A stretch of 64,000 bases of DNA, from assembly GCF_900129215.1 (NCBI RefSeq), contig NZ_FQUQ01000003.1, positions 266,101 through 330,100 on the forward strand, given 5' to 3'. The position numbers and the translations under genes were made by a program. Below, piece after piece: positions 17,528 through 26,840 of the stretch. Position 1 is the first letter of the stretch. Every line of letters begins with the position of its first letter. Origin of the DNA: Pedobacter caeni (GTDB taxonomy: Bacteria > Bacteroidota > Bacteroidia > Sphingobacteriales > Sphingobacteriaceae). The notes under the pieces were generated by a model. That model was not told where the DNA came from and did not search any database. It saw nothing but the letters and a program-made list of their open reading frames with translations.

Positions 17528-18186
17528 TTAAACCAGAAACACTCGCTTTTATAACAGATGTAGCTCAGAATAATACCCGTGAATGGTTTGCGGAAAATAA
17601 AGCCAGATACGAAACTGCGAAAGATGATGTATTGGCATTTGTAGATCAGCTGATCCCAATGCTGGCTGCAGTTGACCCTGAATTTTCTATAGATACCCCT
17701 GCAAAAAAATGCCTGCTTCGCATTTACAGGGATGTACGGTTCAGTAAAAACAAAGATCCTTACAAGAACAATTACGGAATTTCTTTTAACGTGAAGGGAA
17801 AAGGAATTCCTGATCCTGGTTATTATCTTCATATCCAGCCAGGAGAATGTTTTTTTGGTGCAGGCTTCTGGATGCCCGAAGCTCCTGTCCTTAAAAAGAT
17901 CAGGGAAGAAATTGATTACAATACTTCTGAATTTCTGGAGATCATACATGCTAAAAGCTTTGAAAGCACGTTTAAATTGAGTCAGGATGATAAACTGAAG
18001 AATGCCCCAAAGGGATATGAAGTAGACCATCCTCAGATAGACCTTTTAAAATTGAAAAGCTTTATTGCTGTTTACCCCTTAAAAGACGAAGATTTTCTGA
18101 AACCGGAAATCGTTGATCAGTTAAAGACAGCTTTTGAGAACGTTTATCCCTTTATCTTATTTTTAAGAAATGCCGTAGCGCAATAG
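17524..18186 (+). CDS. DUF2461 (TIGR02453) family protein
   Basis: A 220-residue soluble protein of the DUF2461/TIGR02453 family. Diagnostic segments are the N-terminal NNTREWFAENKARYE, the RIYRDVRFSKNKDPYK block, and the YYLHIQPGECFFGAGFWMP strand-turn. No enzyme activity has been clearly assigned to the family. It overlaps the DUF983 gene by four bases and precedes the OmpA-like gene by five. Confidence 0.9.
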   Translation: MIKPETLAFITDVAQNNTREWFAENKARYETAKDDVLAFVDQLIPMLAAVDPEFSIDTPAKKCLLRIYRDVRFSKNKDPYKNNYGISFNVKGKGIPDPGYYLHIQPGECFFGAGFWMPEAPVLKKIREEIDYNTSEFLEIIHAKSFESTFKLSQDDKLKNAPKGYEVDHPQIDLLKLKSFIAVYPLKDEDFLKPEIVDQLKTAFENVYPFILFLRNAVAQ

Positions 18187-18191
18187 TTATT

Positions 18192-19034
18192 ATGAAAAGA
18201 ACCATTTTATTTTTATTTGCCGGGTTGCTGGCGACTGCCTTTAGCGCCTGTGTCGTGTTGTCTCCTAAAAAGTATAAAGCTTTACTGGCTAAACAGGATT
18301 CATTGAGCTCTGGTCTGGAGCAGGCACACCTGAAAGGTGAATACCTGGAAGGCCTGATCGCAAGATTGAAAAAGGATACCACTGGTCTGAGCGCAACTTT
18401 GAACGATCTTAGAGGTAAGTATTCCGAAATGGATGGTAACTATGCCAAACTAAAGAATAACAGCTCTACGGAGATCAGTAAGCTTTCTCAGGACCTTAAA
18501 AAAAGAGAGCAACGATTGAAAGAAGTAGAGGAGATTCTGCGTAAACGTGATGAGGCGACCAACCAGCTGAAAGAAAAGTTGCAACAAGCTTTGCTTGGTT
18601 TCACCAAGAGCGGTTTAACGGTAGAGATTAAAAACGGAAAAGTATATGTATCGCTTATGGATAAGCTGCTGTTTCCTTCCGGTAGTATCATTATTGATGA
18701 AAAGGGAAAACTTGCCCTTACTCAATTGGCAGGAGTATTAAAGGAACAGCCAGAAATCAATATTGCTGTAGAAGGACATACCGATTCTCAAAAGATCACC
18801 AATCTTGGACAGATTAAAGACAACTGGGACTTAAGTGTATTGAGGTCTACTTCTGTGGTGCGTTACCTGACCGAAGTGACCAAAGTCGAAGGAGTCCGTA
18901 TGACCGCAACGGGTAAAGGAGAATTCCAGCCTCTGGCACCCAATACCGGCGCAGATGGCAGAAGTAAAAACAGAAGAATAGAAATTGTACTTTCTCCGAA
19001 ACTGGATGAATTGTACAATCTGATCAAGCAATAG
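18192..19034 (+). CDS. OmpA-family peptidoglycan-binding lipoprotein
   Basis: A 280-residue lipoprotein (signal ending FSAC, Cys20). Residues 30-135 form a long coiled coil with heptad-like KLKNNSSTEISKLSQDLKKR character. Residues 155-280 are the OmpA C-terminal domain with VEGHTDS, NWDLSVLRS and SKNRRIEI, the motifs that bind diaminopimelate in peptidoglycan. It probably tethers the outer membrane to the cell wall. A strong terminator follows, so it closes the 16825-19034 gene run. Confidence 0.93.
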   Translation: MKRTILFLFAGLLATAFSACVVLSPKKYKALLAKQDSLSSGLEQAHLKGEYLEGLIARLKKDTTGLSATLNDLRGKYSEMDGNYAKLKNNSSTEISKLSQDLKKREQRLKEVEEILRKRDEATNQLKEKLQQALLGFTKSGLTVEIKNGKVYVSLMDKLLFPSGSIIIDEKGKLALTQLAGVLKEQPEINIAVEGHTDSQKITNLGQIKDNWDLSVLRSTSVVRYLTEVTKVEGVRMTATGKGEFQPLAPNTGADGRSKNRRIEIVLSPKLDELYNLIKQ

Positions 19035-19050
19035 ACTTTATCAATTATAT

Positions 19051-19090
19051 AAAAAAGGTGTTTTGAATATTATTCAGAACGCCTTTTTTT
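19051..19090 (+). terminator. Terminator after the OmpA-like gene
   Basis: An 18-base arm at 19051-19068 (AAAAAAGGTGTTTTGAAT) pairs with 19072-19089, with two G-T pairs, and ends in a seven-T run. It begins 17 bases after the stop codon. Confidence 0.85.
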
Positions 19091-19400
19091 GTGTATACTC
19101 TGGCTAGAAGCCTGGAGGGATAGTCTCGTTCTAATGAATGTTGATAACTAGAGTTTTTTGACATTATTTTTTGATCCAAACAAAAGGTCCGCGTACAATG
19201 GTGTTTATTTTCTACTAGTGTTTTTTAATTTCACTTTGTGATTTTATTTTTTAATATTTTGTATATTAAATACTTTTGTTATCTTGTGTTGTCGTCATAA
19301 TAAAATTCAATTATTATATAACTAAATTTTATGAATGGTGATTTTAAATGTTGTTATTGGGCCTTATTGTTGTATTTTTTAGTCGTAATTTTATATAAAA
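19091..19400. other. AT-rich intergenic stretch, no gene seen
   Basis: After the OmpA terminator, about 310 bases without a credible gene lead up to the lipoprotein at 19401. The DNA is visibly richer in A and T than its neighbours. TACTTTTG at 19271-19278 fits the -7 consensus, but no -33 box stands at a suitable distance, so no promoter is claimed. Confidence 0.6.
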
Positions 19401-20246
19401 ATGAGAATAAATAAATTAACCGCTCTGTGTTTTCTATCCCTCCTGATGTTTACGACAGGATGTGAAAAAAATGAAACAAATCGTGATTTGGTTTCTTCTA
19501 AAAACCAATCAATTTCTCTTAAAGAGATGTCCAGTACTGGTGAGGACAGGGATTCTGGAGTTGGGGGTACAATTGGCTGTACAATTCAGTTCGTTAAAGA
19601 TAAAGATGGGGAAAAATATGAAGGTTGTATAGACGGTGCACTAGGTGGCACGAATAAGATCCCTCTTGCAAGTGGTGCGTATCCATGGTGGACCTACTCA
19701 GCTAGCCATTTCCCTCCCAAACCATGTCCGGATTGTTTATATGCTCATGAAGAATATAGTTTAATGTTTGCCTTTTGGAGCTATTTGGGAGCCTATAAGC
19801 CTATATATGACATGAATGGGATATATTTAGAGCCGTGGACTAAGTTGAAAGATAGGCTAAGCGGATATAATCAAATAATATTAGATGTATTTGGCGATGT
19901 CAATAAAGTTGTAAAAGTACCCGCCGATAGAAATGCCCAGAGAGTGGCCATACAATCATATTTTGATCAATTTCCCGAAAAATTTGATGTGGACGACTGC
20001 AAACAAATATATATGTTTAGTCCAATAGTTACTGACGAAAGACCTAAATTGGGCTTATTTCCAGGGCAGGTTACCTCCCCATTTCTTGAAGATAATAAAG
20101 AGGCGATTATTCAGTATGTGGGTTTTATCTATAACAAGTATTTTGAAATTAGGGGAGCTCTGGGAAGAGATATCTTTTCCGGTAATTTTAATCCTAATGA
20201 TCCTTTTTTTGGTGTGAAGATAAATTATGACAAATCAATCCTTTAG
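19401..20246 (+). CDS. Orphan lipoprotein, function unknown
   Basis: A 281-residue lipoprotein with a signal peptide ending in TTGC (Cys21) and no family that I recognise. Visible features are a Gly-rich segment (SGVGGTIG), six or more further cysteines including CPDC, an aromatic-rich stretch (YPWWTYSASHF), and a mixed C-terminal half. The codon choice and surrounding DNA are more AT-rich than the flanking genes, which fits recent acquisition but is not proof. It is monocistronic, with its own terminator, and converges on rfbC. Confidence 0.75.
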   Translation: MRINKLTALCFLSLLMFTTGCEKNETNRDLVSSKNQSISLKEMSSTGEDRDSGVGGTIGCTIQFVKDKDGEKYEGCIDGALGGTNKIPLASGAYPWWTYSASHFPPKPCPDCLYAHEEYSLMFAFWSYLGAYKPIYDMNGIYLEPWTKLKDRLSGYNQIILDVFGDVNKVVKVPADRNAQRVAIQSYFDQFPEKFDVDDCKQIYMFSPIVTDERPKLGLFPGQVTSPFLEDNKEAIIQYVGFIYNKYFEIRGALGRDIFSGNFNPNDPFFGVKINYDKSIL

Positions 20247-20286
20247 ATAATAATATTAACAGCAATTAGAAGTCTAAATTGCACTC

Positions 20287-20328
20287 AAAAAGAAGGGAGT
20301 ATCTTGTTTTTACACTCCCTTCTTTTTT
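20287..20328. terminator. Bidirectional terminator between lipoprotein and rfbC
   Basis: A-run plus GAAGGGAGT (20287-20300) pairs perfectly with ACTCCCTTC plus T-run (20314-20328). With A tracts on one side and T tracts on the other, the hairpin can end both the plus-strand lipoprotein and the minus-strand rfbC transcripts. Confidence 0.88.
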
Positions 20329-20332
20329 ATGG

Positions 20333-20887
20333 CTAAAAAGGGCTGTTGAAATCTTTAAATGCCGGGAGTATCTGATCCTTATCAGAAATGATGAACTCTT
20401 CTTCAGGAACGGTCTTGCTCCATTGGATGTTCAGATCTGCATCGTTCCAGATCAAGCCGATTTCAGAATTCTTATCATAGTAATTACTTACTTTATACGT
20501 GAAGATCGTGTCGTCTTCCAGGGTTAAAAAACCATGTGCAAAGCCTGGTGGAATCCAAAGTTGTCTGTGGTTTTCTCCGCTAAGTTCAACATCATAATGC
20601 GCACCATAGGTCGCTGAATCTTTTCTGATGTCTACTACTACATCCATCACTTTTCCCTGGATTACTCTTACCAGTTTCCCTTGGGCAAAAGGATCTTTTT
20701 GTGCATGTAAACCGCGTAACGCTCCTTTCTGTGAAAAGGATTGATTGTCCTGAACAAAGTTGACATTGATTCCGGCTTCTGCCAGGGTTTTCGCGTTGAA
20801 ACTTTCGTAAAAATAGCCTCGGTTGTCTTTCCACACTTTCGGCTCTATGATCAGTAGACCTTCAATGGGCGTTTTTATTATATTCAT
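20333..20887 (-). CDS. rfbC: dTDP-4-dehydrorhamnose 3,5-epimerase
   Basis: Cytoplasmic cupin-fold enzyme of dTDP-L-rhamnose synthesis that epimerises C3 and C5 of dTDP-4-keto-6-deoxyglucose. The 184 residues carry the family motifs: the N-terminal IIEPKVWKDNRGYFYESFN, GALRGLHAQ with the catalytic His, VDIRKDSATYG with the catalytic Asp, and IPPGFAHGFLTL. Full length is normal for RmlC. The partner genes rfbA, rfbB and rfbD are not adjacent; instead DUF4286 lies 8 bases upstream on the same strand, so they probably share a transcript. Confidence 0.95.
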   Translation of the reverse strand: MNIIKTPIEGLLIIEPKVWKDNRGYFYESFNAKTLAEAGINVNFVQDNQSFSQKGALRGLHAQKDPFAQGKLVRVIQGKVMDVVVDIRKDSATYGAHYDVELSGENHRQLWIPPGFAHGFLTLEDDTIFTYKVSNYYDKNSEIGLIWNDADLNIQWSKTVPEEEFIISDKDQILPAFKDFNSPF

Positions 20888-20895
20888 ATTAGGGA

Positions 20896-21198
20896 TTAGA
20901 TTACATATTCCATTAGCGTACGAAAGGCGACCGCCTGATTTTCAAATTTCGCTGCTGATTCAGCCTGGAAGGCCGGGGCATGATTTGCCTGATAATCCAG
21001 GTAATCGGCCATGTTGTCCACTACATATTGAGCACAGTAAGTAACCCCTTCATTTGGAGAATCCAGTACTCTGAGTAAACGGTGAGAAACAAATTTTCCT
21101 GTAGACATTACTGCCGGAATGTGCGACTCCTGCATCCACTGCAACCAACGGTCGGCAGAGGCATCTTCAATTATTGAAGTAACATTATATAATAACAT
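20896..21198 (-). CDS. DUF4286 family protein
   Basis: A 100-residue protein of DUF4286, a small ferredoxin-like fold family of unknown function. The start at 21198 is chosen because the family begins with MLLYNVTSIIEDASADRWL; the longer frame would run into the TPR gene region. TATCTTTG sits 4 bases upstream of this ATG. The conserved HIPAVMSTGKFVSHRLLRVL segment is visible. Confidence 0.85.
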   Translation of the reverse strand: MLLYNVTSIIEDASADRWLQWMQESHIPAVMSTGKFVSHRLLRVLDSPNEGVTYCAQYVVDNMADYLDYQANHAPAFQAESAAKFENQAVAFRTLMEYVI

Positions 21199-21202
21199 GT
21201 GG

Positions 21203-21210
21203 CAAAGATA
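21203..21210 (-). promoter_or_regulatory. -7 box directly before DUF4286
   Basis: Read on the minus strand this is TATCTTTG, a full match to TAnnTTTG, with only 4 bases (CCAC) before the ATG. The -33 region is weak. It implies a leaderless transcript for the DUF4286-rfbC pair. Confidence 0.4.
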
Positions 21211-21214
21211 GGAA

Positions 21215-23023
21215 CTATGTACCAATAATATCTCCACGAAGTTTTCTAAAACGTTTACGTGCTTCAGTCGTATACATGCTGCCCGGATAATCATTGATCA
21301 GCTTCTGGTATAATACTTTTGCCTGCTCAGTATCTTTGAGATTGTTCTCATAAAGCCCCGCAAGTGTAAATAAGGCATCATCTGCCCAGATACTCGTCTG
21401 TTGCTTTTCTGTCAGCTCTTTCAATACTACTATTGCATTACTGATGTCATTATTCTTGATGAAGATTTTGGATTTTGCCATCAATATATCATCGAGCAGG
21501 CTATTGTTTGGAAAAGCTATTGCGATGCTGTCCAGTTTTGTCATTGCTTTGGCAGGAAGGTTTCTGAACTGAAGCATTTCGGCATCTGCATACATCTTTA
21601 GTGCACTACTGTCTGTACTGGATTGCAGGTTATCGGAGATCAGGAGGCTTAGGTTTAGCGCATCATTGGCAATCAGCTGGGATGTTGATGCCTTGAGTAT
21701 ATCCGCCTGTGATTTTGCATAGGTAAAATTCCCCTGATAAAAGGACAACCTTGCAGAGCGGTATCTTGCTTCATTTCCGATGGCCTGATTTTCGAACTGT
21801 TTGGCCACTTGTTCATAGAGCAGGATCGCTTCCCAGGGTTGTTGGGTTAAGATGTAAATGTCTCCAAGGTCGAGCTTCAGCTGTCCGGTTTCAGGACCTG
21901 GAAGGCCAGGGATTTTAAGCGCCTCTTCGAGGCCTTTTTCGGCTTTTTCGAGGTCATTGAGGTAATAGGCCTGAAGGTTCACCCATTTTTTTAAAGCAAA
22001 GACGGTTTGTGGTGTTTTGCCATATTCATCCAGGATGGACTGGTAGGCACTTGCAAGTTCAGCGATGGCTGTTTTTTCAAACTTTCCTTCAATCAGCAAT
22101 TGATATTTGGCATTCACCAGTTCTACTTTTGCGGGGAGGTAATATTCACTTTCTTTTCCTTTTAACAACAGGTATTCATAAGCTTTTATGGCCACAGGAA
22201 AAGCCTGATTACTGAGGAACGTATTTGCAGTCTGATATAAAATCGCGCCGTCGTCCTTAATTCGTTTATCTTGTGCGATCAGTTGTCTCAGGGCCATTTC
22301 ATACTCCTGTTGTTGCAGGTATTGCCAGATCAATAATTTGGTATAGATCTCCGTCTGTGGTTCCTTCTGGATCTTCTTTAACAAGGCCGTCTGAAGCAGT
22401 TGATAATCTGCATTGTCTTCAAAGACGGTAGACAATACACTTTCCGCCTGTGGAAGCAGTTGTGGCATTTCAGGAAGTGCATTCAGGTACTCCTGGATCA
22501 GCATGTTTTTATCCTTTTTATAGCGGTAAATGCTGAGCAATTCAAAGGTGAAAGGCTTATTGTCGTTCATGAGCTTTCTTCCCTGCAGAAAGGTCGTGAT
22601 GGCCAGGTCATAAGCCTGGAAATTATAGAAATTGTTGGCCAGTTCCCTGATTTTATATTCCTCTGCGGGAAGATTGTTAATGGCCTGAAGGTATTGCTTA
22701 TTGGCTTCCTGAATCTGCCCTTTTTCCTGATAAAAACGGCCAAGAGCGATGCTATAGCCCGGTTTTTTAGGACTCTGTTTAATCAGCTTCCTGACCAGCT
22801 TCTCTGCCTCATCAAATTTTTTGATCTTTAGCAATGAGTTGAAATAGAGCTCAAAGTAAGTGTCGTTGTTCGTCTTGTTAAATAGCTTTTCCAACAAAAT
22901 GGAAGCTTCCTGAAACTGACCTTGCTGATAATATTGATAAGCAAGTGCATCATCTATACGCTCCTGGGCCGAAGAATAGAAAACAGAGAGACTAAAAGTG
23001 ACGATTAAAATTAATTTTTTCAT
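21215..23023 (-). CDS. Secreted tetratricopeptide-repeat protein
   Basis: A 602-residue periplasmic protein with a signal peptide (about residues 1-19, ending SSAQ) followed by many TPR-like helical repeats, for example YYQQGQFQEASILLEKLFN, SIALGRFYQEKGQIQEANKQY and AEKGLEEALKIPG. It probably acts as a protein-interaction scaffold in the envelope, but the partner is unknown. The stop lies 16 bases before the DUF4286 start. Confidence 0.88.
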   Translation of the reverse strand: MKKLILIVTFSLSVFYSSAQERIDDALAYQYYQQGQFQEASILLEKLFNKTNNDTYFELYFNSLLKIKKFDEAEKLVRKLIKQSPKKPGYSIALGRFYQEKGQIQEANKQYLQAINNLPAEEYKIRELANNFYNFQAYDLAITTFLQGRKLMNDNKPFTFELLSIYRYKKDKNMLIQEYLNALPEMPQLLPQAESVLSTVFEDNADYQLLQTALLKKIQKEPQTEIYTKLLIWQYLQQQEYEMALRQLIAQDKRIKDDGAILYQTANTFLSNQAFPVAIKAYEYLLLKGKESEYYLPAKVELVNAKYQLLIEGKFEKTAIAELASAYQSILDEYGKTPQTVFALKKWVNLQAYYLNDLEKAEKGLEEALKIPGLPGPETGQLKLDLGDIYILTQQPWEAILLYEQVAKQFENQAIGNEARYRSARLSFYQGNFTYAKSQADILKASTSQLIANDALNLSLLISDNLQSSTDSSALKMYADAEMLQFRNLPAKAMTKLDSIAIAFPNNSLLDDILMAKSKIFIKNNDISNAIVVLKELTEKQQTSIWADDALFTLAGLYENNLKDTEQAKVLYQKLINDYPGSMYTTEARKRFRKLRGDIIGT

Positions 23024-23214
23024 TAAGATAAGGTGTACAGGAATCTAAAATTAACGATTTAAAGGTTAATTTATGCGGTAACTGCACAAGATTAATACAT
23101 ACCGGTATTTTAAATGTTACTCATTTATATTCCCATACCACAAAAAAGTATTTATATTCAACATCATACGCCAGAGGTAAAGGAGTATAAAAGTAACAAT
23201 ATTGGTGTATAGCC

Positions 23215-23244
23215 TTTTTAGAAAGGCAGCGTTGTGTAGCTTTG
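23215..23244 (+). promoter_or_regulatory. Promoter of the dead-peptidase/two-component operon
   Basis: TAGCTTTG at 23237-23244 is a full match to the -7 consensus, 16 bases before the ATG at 23261. The -33 candidate is only a T-run at about 23215-23219. Confidence 0.45.
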
Positions 23245-23260
23245 CAGGCTATTAAATAAT

Positions 23261-25156
23261 ATGATTGTATATAAAAAATACTTTTTCCTGTTTTTAATAT
23301 CTCTTTCTTTTGCTTGTCAGCAGAAGGAGGGTGGAGCACGTTTGATCCCTCTGGACGATTTTTTTAAATCTCAGGAGAAGATTACCTACCGTGTCTCTCC
23401 TGACGGATTGAATATCTCTTACCTTAAACAGGAAGATTCCGCTTTGAATCTTTATGTTGAGGATATTGCCAGCGGAAAGACAAGGAAGCTTACGAACCTG
23501 AAAGACAAAAATGTGTTTTTTTATTTCTGGGTGAGTAATAACGACCTGATTTATTATAAGGAGATTGATCCTGCAAAACGTCGTTCCGATGCCTTCATCA
23601 TTAATAAGGAGGGAGCAAATGAACGGCAGCTGAGCAGGAATGAGCAAGGAAAGATGAGGGTGTTGGAAGACCAGTTAATCGATGATAAATTCCTGCTGGT
23701 ATCGTCTAATAAAAGAGATTCTACTGTGTTTGATGTCTACCGGCTGAATGTAAGGAATGGTGCTATGGATATGGCTGCTAAAAACCCCGGCAATATTATA
23801 GATTGGAAAACCGATTCTGAAGGAAAGCTGAGACTTGCAGTGAGTACAGATGGAGGAACGACTACTATGCTCTACCGGGCACAGGAAGGGCAGGTGTTTA
23901 AACCAATTATGACCAATAACCTCATCACTACCTTCAAGCCCGTTGCCTTTAAACACGATCGTCCTAATATCATTTATGCCATTTCCAGTGTAAACAGGGA
24001 TAAAAGTGCATTGGTAGAAGTGGATTGTAATACAGGAAAAGAGTTAAAAGTGCTTTTTGGCAATGATACTTTAAACATTACGGAAGCTCAATATTCAAGA
24101 AAAAAACAAAAGATGTCTTTTCTGACCTACGAAACCTGGAAGAAAGAGAAGCATTACCTGGACGATTCTATAAAAATTATATATGATGACCTGGACCGTT
24201 TGCTGCCTAAAACGGAGACGCAGATTTTATCCCGTGATAAAGCAGAAAATGTATTTGTCATCAGAACCTTTACCGACCGGAATCCGGGTTCCTATTATCT
24301 TTACTTTGCTGATAAAAGAAAACTAAGGAAATTAAGTGACTTTAATTCCGCTATCCGTGAAGGGGAGATGAGTGAAATGAAAGCCGTGAGCTTTACTTCC
24401 CGGGACGGACTTAAAATTAATGGTTACCTGACACTTCCCCTGCACGTTAGGGCAACTCATTTGCCGGTTGTGGTTTTGCCTCATGATGGTACTGCCAGCC
24501 GGGATTTATGGGGTTATAATGCAGAGGTTCAATTTCTGGCCAACAGGGGATACGTGGTGTTCCAGATCAATTACCGGGGTTCCTCAGGATATGGTAAGAA
24601 CTTCATGTCGGCGGGATTTAAAGAATGGGGAGGAAAGATTCAGAATGACATTAACGATGGGGTAGCCTGGCTAATTGAAAAAAAGATTGCTGATCCAAAG
24701 AGAATAGGAATCTATGGGACCGGGTTTGGGGGGAATATCGCTTTAAACAGTTCCTATCTGAACCCGGGGATTTATGCTTGTGCAGCATCAAATTCTGGTG
24801 TAATTAACTTATTTGCCTATTTGAAATCCATTCCTCCATACCTTAAAACCAGTCTTCAGTTTTACTATGGCATTGTTGGTAATCCCTTAACAGATGCTGA
24901 TCAGATGCGGAAATCTTCGCCTTTATTTCAGACCGAAAAAATTAACATCCCTTTATTTGTCTGTCAGAATGTAAAGGATCAGAATACGAATGCCGGCGAA
25001 ACCCTGCAGTTCGTTAAGAATCTTAAAAAGAGAAATGTGAAGGTGACCTATCTCGAAAATGAAGGCATTCTATTCCTTGCCAAAAATCAGGAAAGCAGAC
25101 ATCAGTTCTATACTGCCCTCGAGCAATTTTTAGAGACTAATCTTAAAAACAGGTAA
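23261..25156 (+). CDS. S9 prolyl-oligopeptidase-like lipoprotein lacking catalytic Ser and His
   Basis: A 631-residue lipoprotein (signal ending SFAC, Cys19) with an N-terminal beta-propeller of about 370 residues and a C-terminal alpha/beta-hydrolase domain. The hydrolase scaffold is well kept (ANRGYVVFQINYRGSSGYGK, EWGGKIQNDINDGVAWL). The nucleophile motif, normally GxSxGG, reads GTGFGG with Gly488 in place of Ser, and the catalytic His motif EGHGF reads EGILF with Ile603. Asp573 remains. The frame is intact, so this looks like a pseudoenzyme kept for binding. A histidine kinase starts 11 bases downstream. Confidence 0.9.
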   Translation: MIVYKKYFFLFLISLSFACQQKEGGARLIPLDDFFKSQEKITYRVSPDGLNISYLKQEDSALNLYVEDIASGKTRKLTNLKDKNVFFYFWVSNNDLIYYKEIDPAKRRSDAFIINKEGANERQLSRNEQGKMRVLEDQLIDDKFLLVSSNKRDSTVFDVYRLNVRNGAMDMAAKNPGNIIDWKTDSEGKLRLAVSTDGGTTTMLYRAQEGQVFKPIMTNNLITTFKPVAFKHDRPNIIYAISSVNRDKSALVEVDCNTGKELKVLFGNDTLNITEAQYSRKKQKMSFLTYETWKKEKHYLDDSIKIIYDDLDRLLPKTETQILSRDKAENVFVIRTFTDRNPGSYYLYFADKRKLRKLSDFNSAIREGEMSEMKAVSFTSRDGLKINGYLTLPLHVRATHLPVVVLPHDGTASRDLWGYNAEVQFLANRGYVVFQINYRGSSGYGKNFMSAGFKEWGGKIQNDINDGVAWLIEKKIADPKRIGIYGTGFGGNIALNSSYLNPGIYACAASNSGVINLFAYLKSIPPYLKTSLQFYYGIVGNPLTDADQMRKSSPLFQTEKINIPLFVCQNVKDQNTNAGETLQFVKNLKKRNVKVTYLENEGILFLAKNQESRHQFYTALEQFLETNLKNR

Positions 25157-25167
25157 ATTCAGATCTC

Positions 25168-26835
25168 ATGATCTCAGAAAAAAAAACGGGCTATCGTAAG
25201 AATTTTTCTTTAATCCTTACTTTCATCGTACTGATGTCTGTATTGTTCTGCCTGTCTTTATACCTGGCTTATAATTTCAGCAAAAAATACATCGAAAACG
25301 AGTTTGTATCCGAGAAAGTCAATGTGCTGGAGCAGAGCATCAAGCCTTATAATGATTTCTTTCAAAAGAAACTGCCTGAAGTGTCTTATTACAACGGTTA
25401 CCTGGACTCTGCCACCGCAGCCAGCTTCGTCGACACGGTATTGCTGGAATATCCTTTTGTTTCCAAGGTCGTGTTTTATGATTCTGAGGTAAAGAATACC
25501 CCTGTAAGTGACGGATTGAATACCGGAAAGTTCTCTTTCGGACCAAAAGATATTTATCAGTTTGGAAGCCTGATCCCACAAGATTCTGTGTTGTTATTTT
25601 CGAGGGAAAATACCCGGAATTTTATTGTAGGAGATGACTTTAACACTTTAGCACTGAAGCTGGCCTCTTATATTGAAAGCCTGGATACGACGAAAGTACC
25701 TGATCAGGATGAGTTGTTCAGCAATTTCAGTAATGTCCGCTCCAATAAGATCACCTATCTCAATATTCCGAGAATGGAGGAACTTAAAGTATATAAACAG
25801 ATGTTACGAAACGTGCTCGACCCGCAGCCGGTGTATCAGCAGGATATGATGTGTTTCCATCTGGACCCATATAAGATCAAGATCATTAACTCCAGGCCAT
25901 TGCTTTATCAGTTTATCAAGATCCAGCCTTCAACTTATGATCCTTTAGATACCTCACAGGCTTATCTGAGTACGGAAATTACCTTGCCAGGAGCTTTTTC
26001 CGATTATAAGTTGTATTTCATCTCTTCAAAATCTTTTGTCGATAAAGAGATCCGCAGCTATTTTTTACCCATTGCCATGGCGATTCTTGTGTTTTATGGA
26101 ATTGTGGTGCTGGTTGCTTTTCTCATTTACAGGAACCTGAACATCAATCAACGGATGTTTAAGTTACAATACGATTTTGTGAATAACCTGACCCATGAAT
26201 TTAAAACTCCGGTCAGCGTGATAAAGATTGCAGGGAACAATATAAAAAGTGCAACCGTTCTTACCGACAGGGAGCTGAAGCTCTACGGAAAGATACTGGA
26301 TGAAGAGGCCGATAAGCTGAATGGCTTAATGAACAAGTTACTTGCTTTTACACAGATAGAAAATAAAGCGATTCAGTTAAACAGAGATGAAATTTACATA
26401 GAAGACTTTATCGAGAGTACGGTGGAGTCACATCGGCTGAAACATCCTGATTTTGACTTTACCTTTGAAGTCAGCGGGTTCAGTACTTTCGTGACTGATC
26501 CGGTCCTTCTGGGTAGTCTCTTTGATAACCTGGCCGAGAATGCCTATAAATATTCTCCGCCGGAGCGGAAGAAACTACACATCAGTGCGCGCTTAATCAA
26601 AGGAAGAGTTGTGTTTAGATTTACGGATCATGGCATTGGAATCCCATCCTCCGAAATTAATAATATCTTTAAGAAGTTTTTCCGCATTCAGAACCAATAC
26701 AACCAGAATGGAAGCGTTGGACTGGGTTTGGCTTTCTGTAAGGAACTCGTTAACTTTATGAAGGGCGAAATTACCGTTAAAAGCAAGGTGAATAAAGGAA
26801 CAGAATTTAAAATTGTACTACCATATAATGATTAG
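25168..26835 (+). CDS. Sensor histidine kinase
   Basis: A membrane-bound two-component sensor of 555 residues. It has two membrane helices (about 13-38 and 299-321) flanking a periplasmic domain of roughly 260 residues that I do not recognise. The HisKA domain has the phospho-acceptor His343 in THEFKTPVS, and the HATPase has the N box NLAENAYKYS, G1 box DHGIGIP and GLGLAF. It sits between the peptidase-like lipoprotein (11 bases) and its response regulator (5 bases). The lipoprotein is a plausible periplasmic ligand-binding partner. Confidence 0.95.
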   Translation: MISEKKTGYRKNFSLILTFIVLMSVLFCLSLYLAYNFSKKYIENEFVSEKVNVLEQSIKPYNDFFQKKLPEVSYYNGYLDSATAASFVDTVLLEYPFVSKVVFYDSEVKNTPVSDGLNTGKFSFGPKDIYQFGSLIPQDSVLLFSRENTRNFIVGDDFNTLALKLASYIESLDTTKVPDQDELFSNFSNVRSNKITYLNIPRMEELKVYKQMLRNVLDPQPVYQQDMMCFHLDPYKIKIINSRPLLYQFIKIQPSTYDPLDTSQAYLSTEITLPGAFSDYKLYFISSKSFVDKEIRSYFLPIAMAILVFYGIVVLVAFLIYRNLNINQRMFKLQYDFVNNLTHEFKTPVSVIKIAGNNIKSATVLTDRELKLYGKILDEEADKLNGLMNKLLAFTQIENKAIQLNRDEIYIEDFIESTVESHRLKHPDFDFTFEVSGFSTFVTDPVLLGSLFDNLAENAYKYSPPERKKLHISARLIKGRVVFRFTDHGIGIPSSEINNIFKKFFRIQNQYNQNGSVGLGLAFCKELVNFMKGEITVKSKVNKGTEFKIVLPYND

Positions 26836-26840
26836 AAAGT

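Noticed and set aside
17512..18030. 172-residue open frame on the minus strand across the DUF2461 gene
   Set aside because: It lies antisense to a clear DUF2461 gene, is Phe/Ile/Cys-rich without a family motif, and has no start signal of its own.
24716..24733. Loss of the S9 catalytic Ser as a sequencing or frameshift artefact
   Set aside because: The frame is intact on both sides, the surrounding GxxxGG motif is preserved, and the catalytic His is independently missing more than 300 bases downstream.
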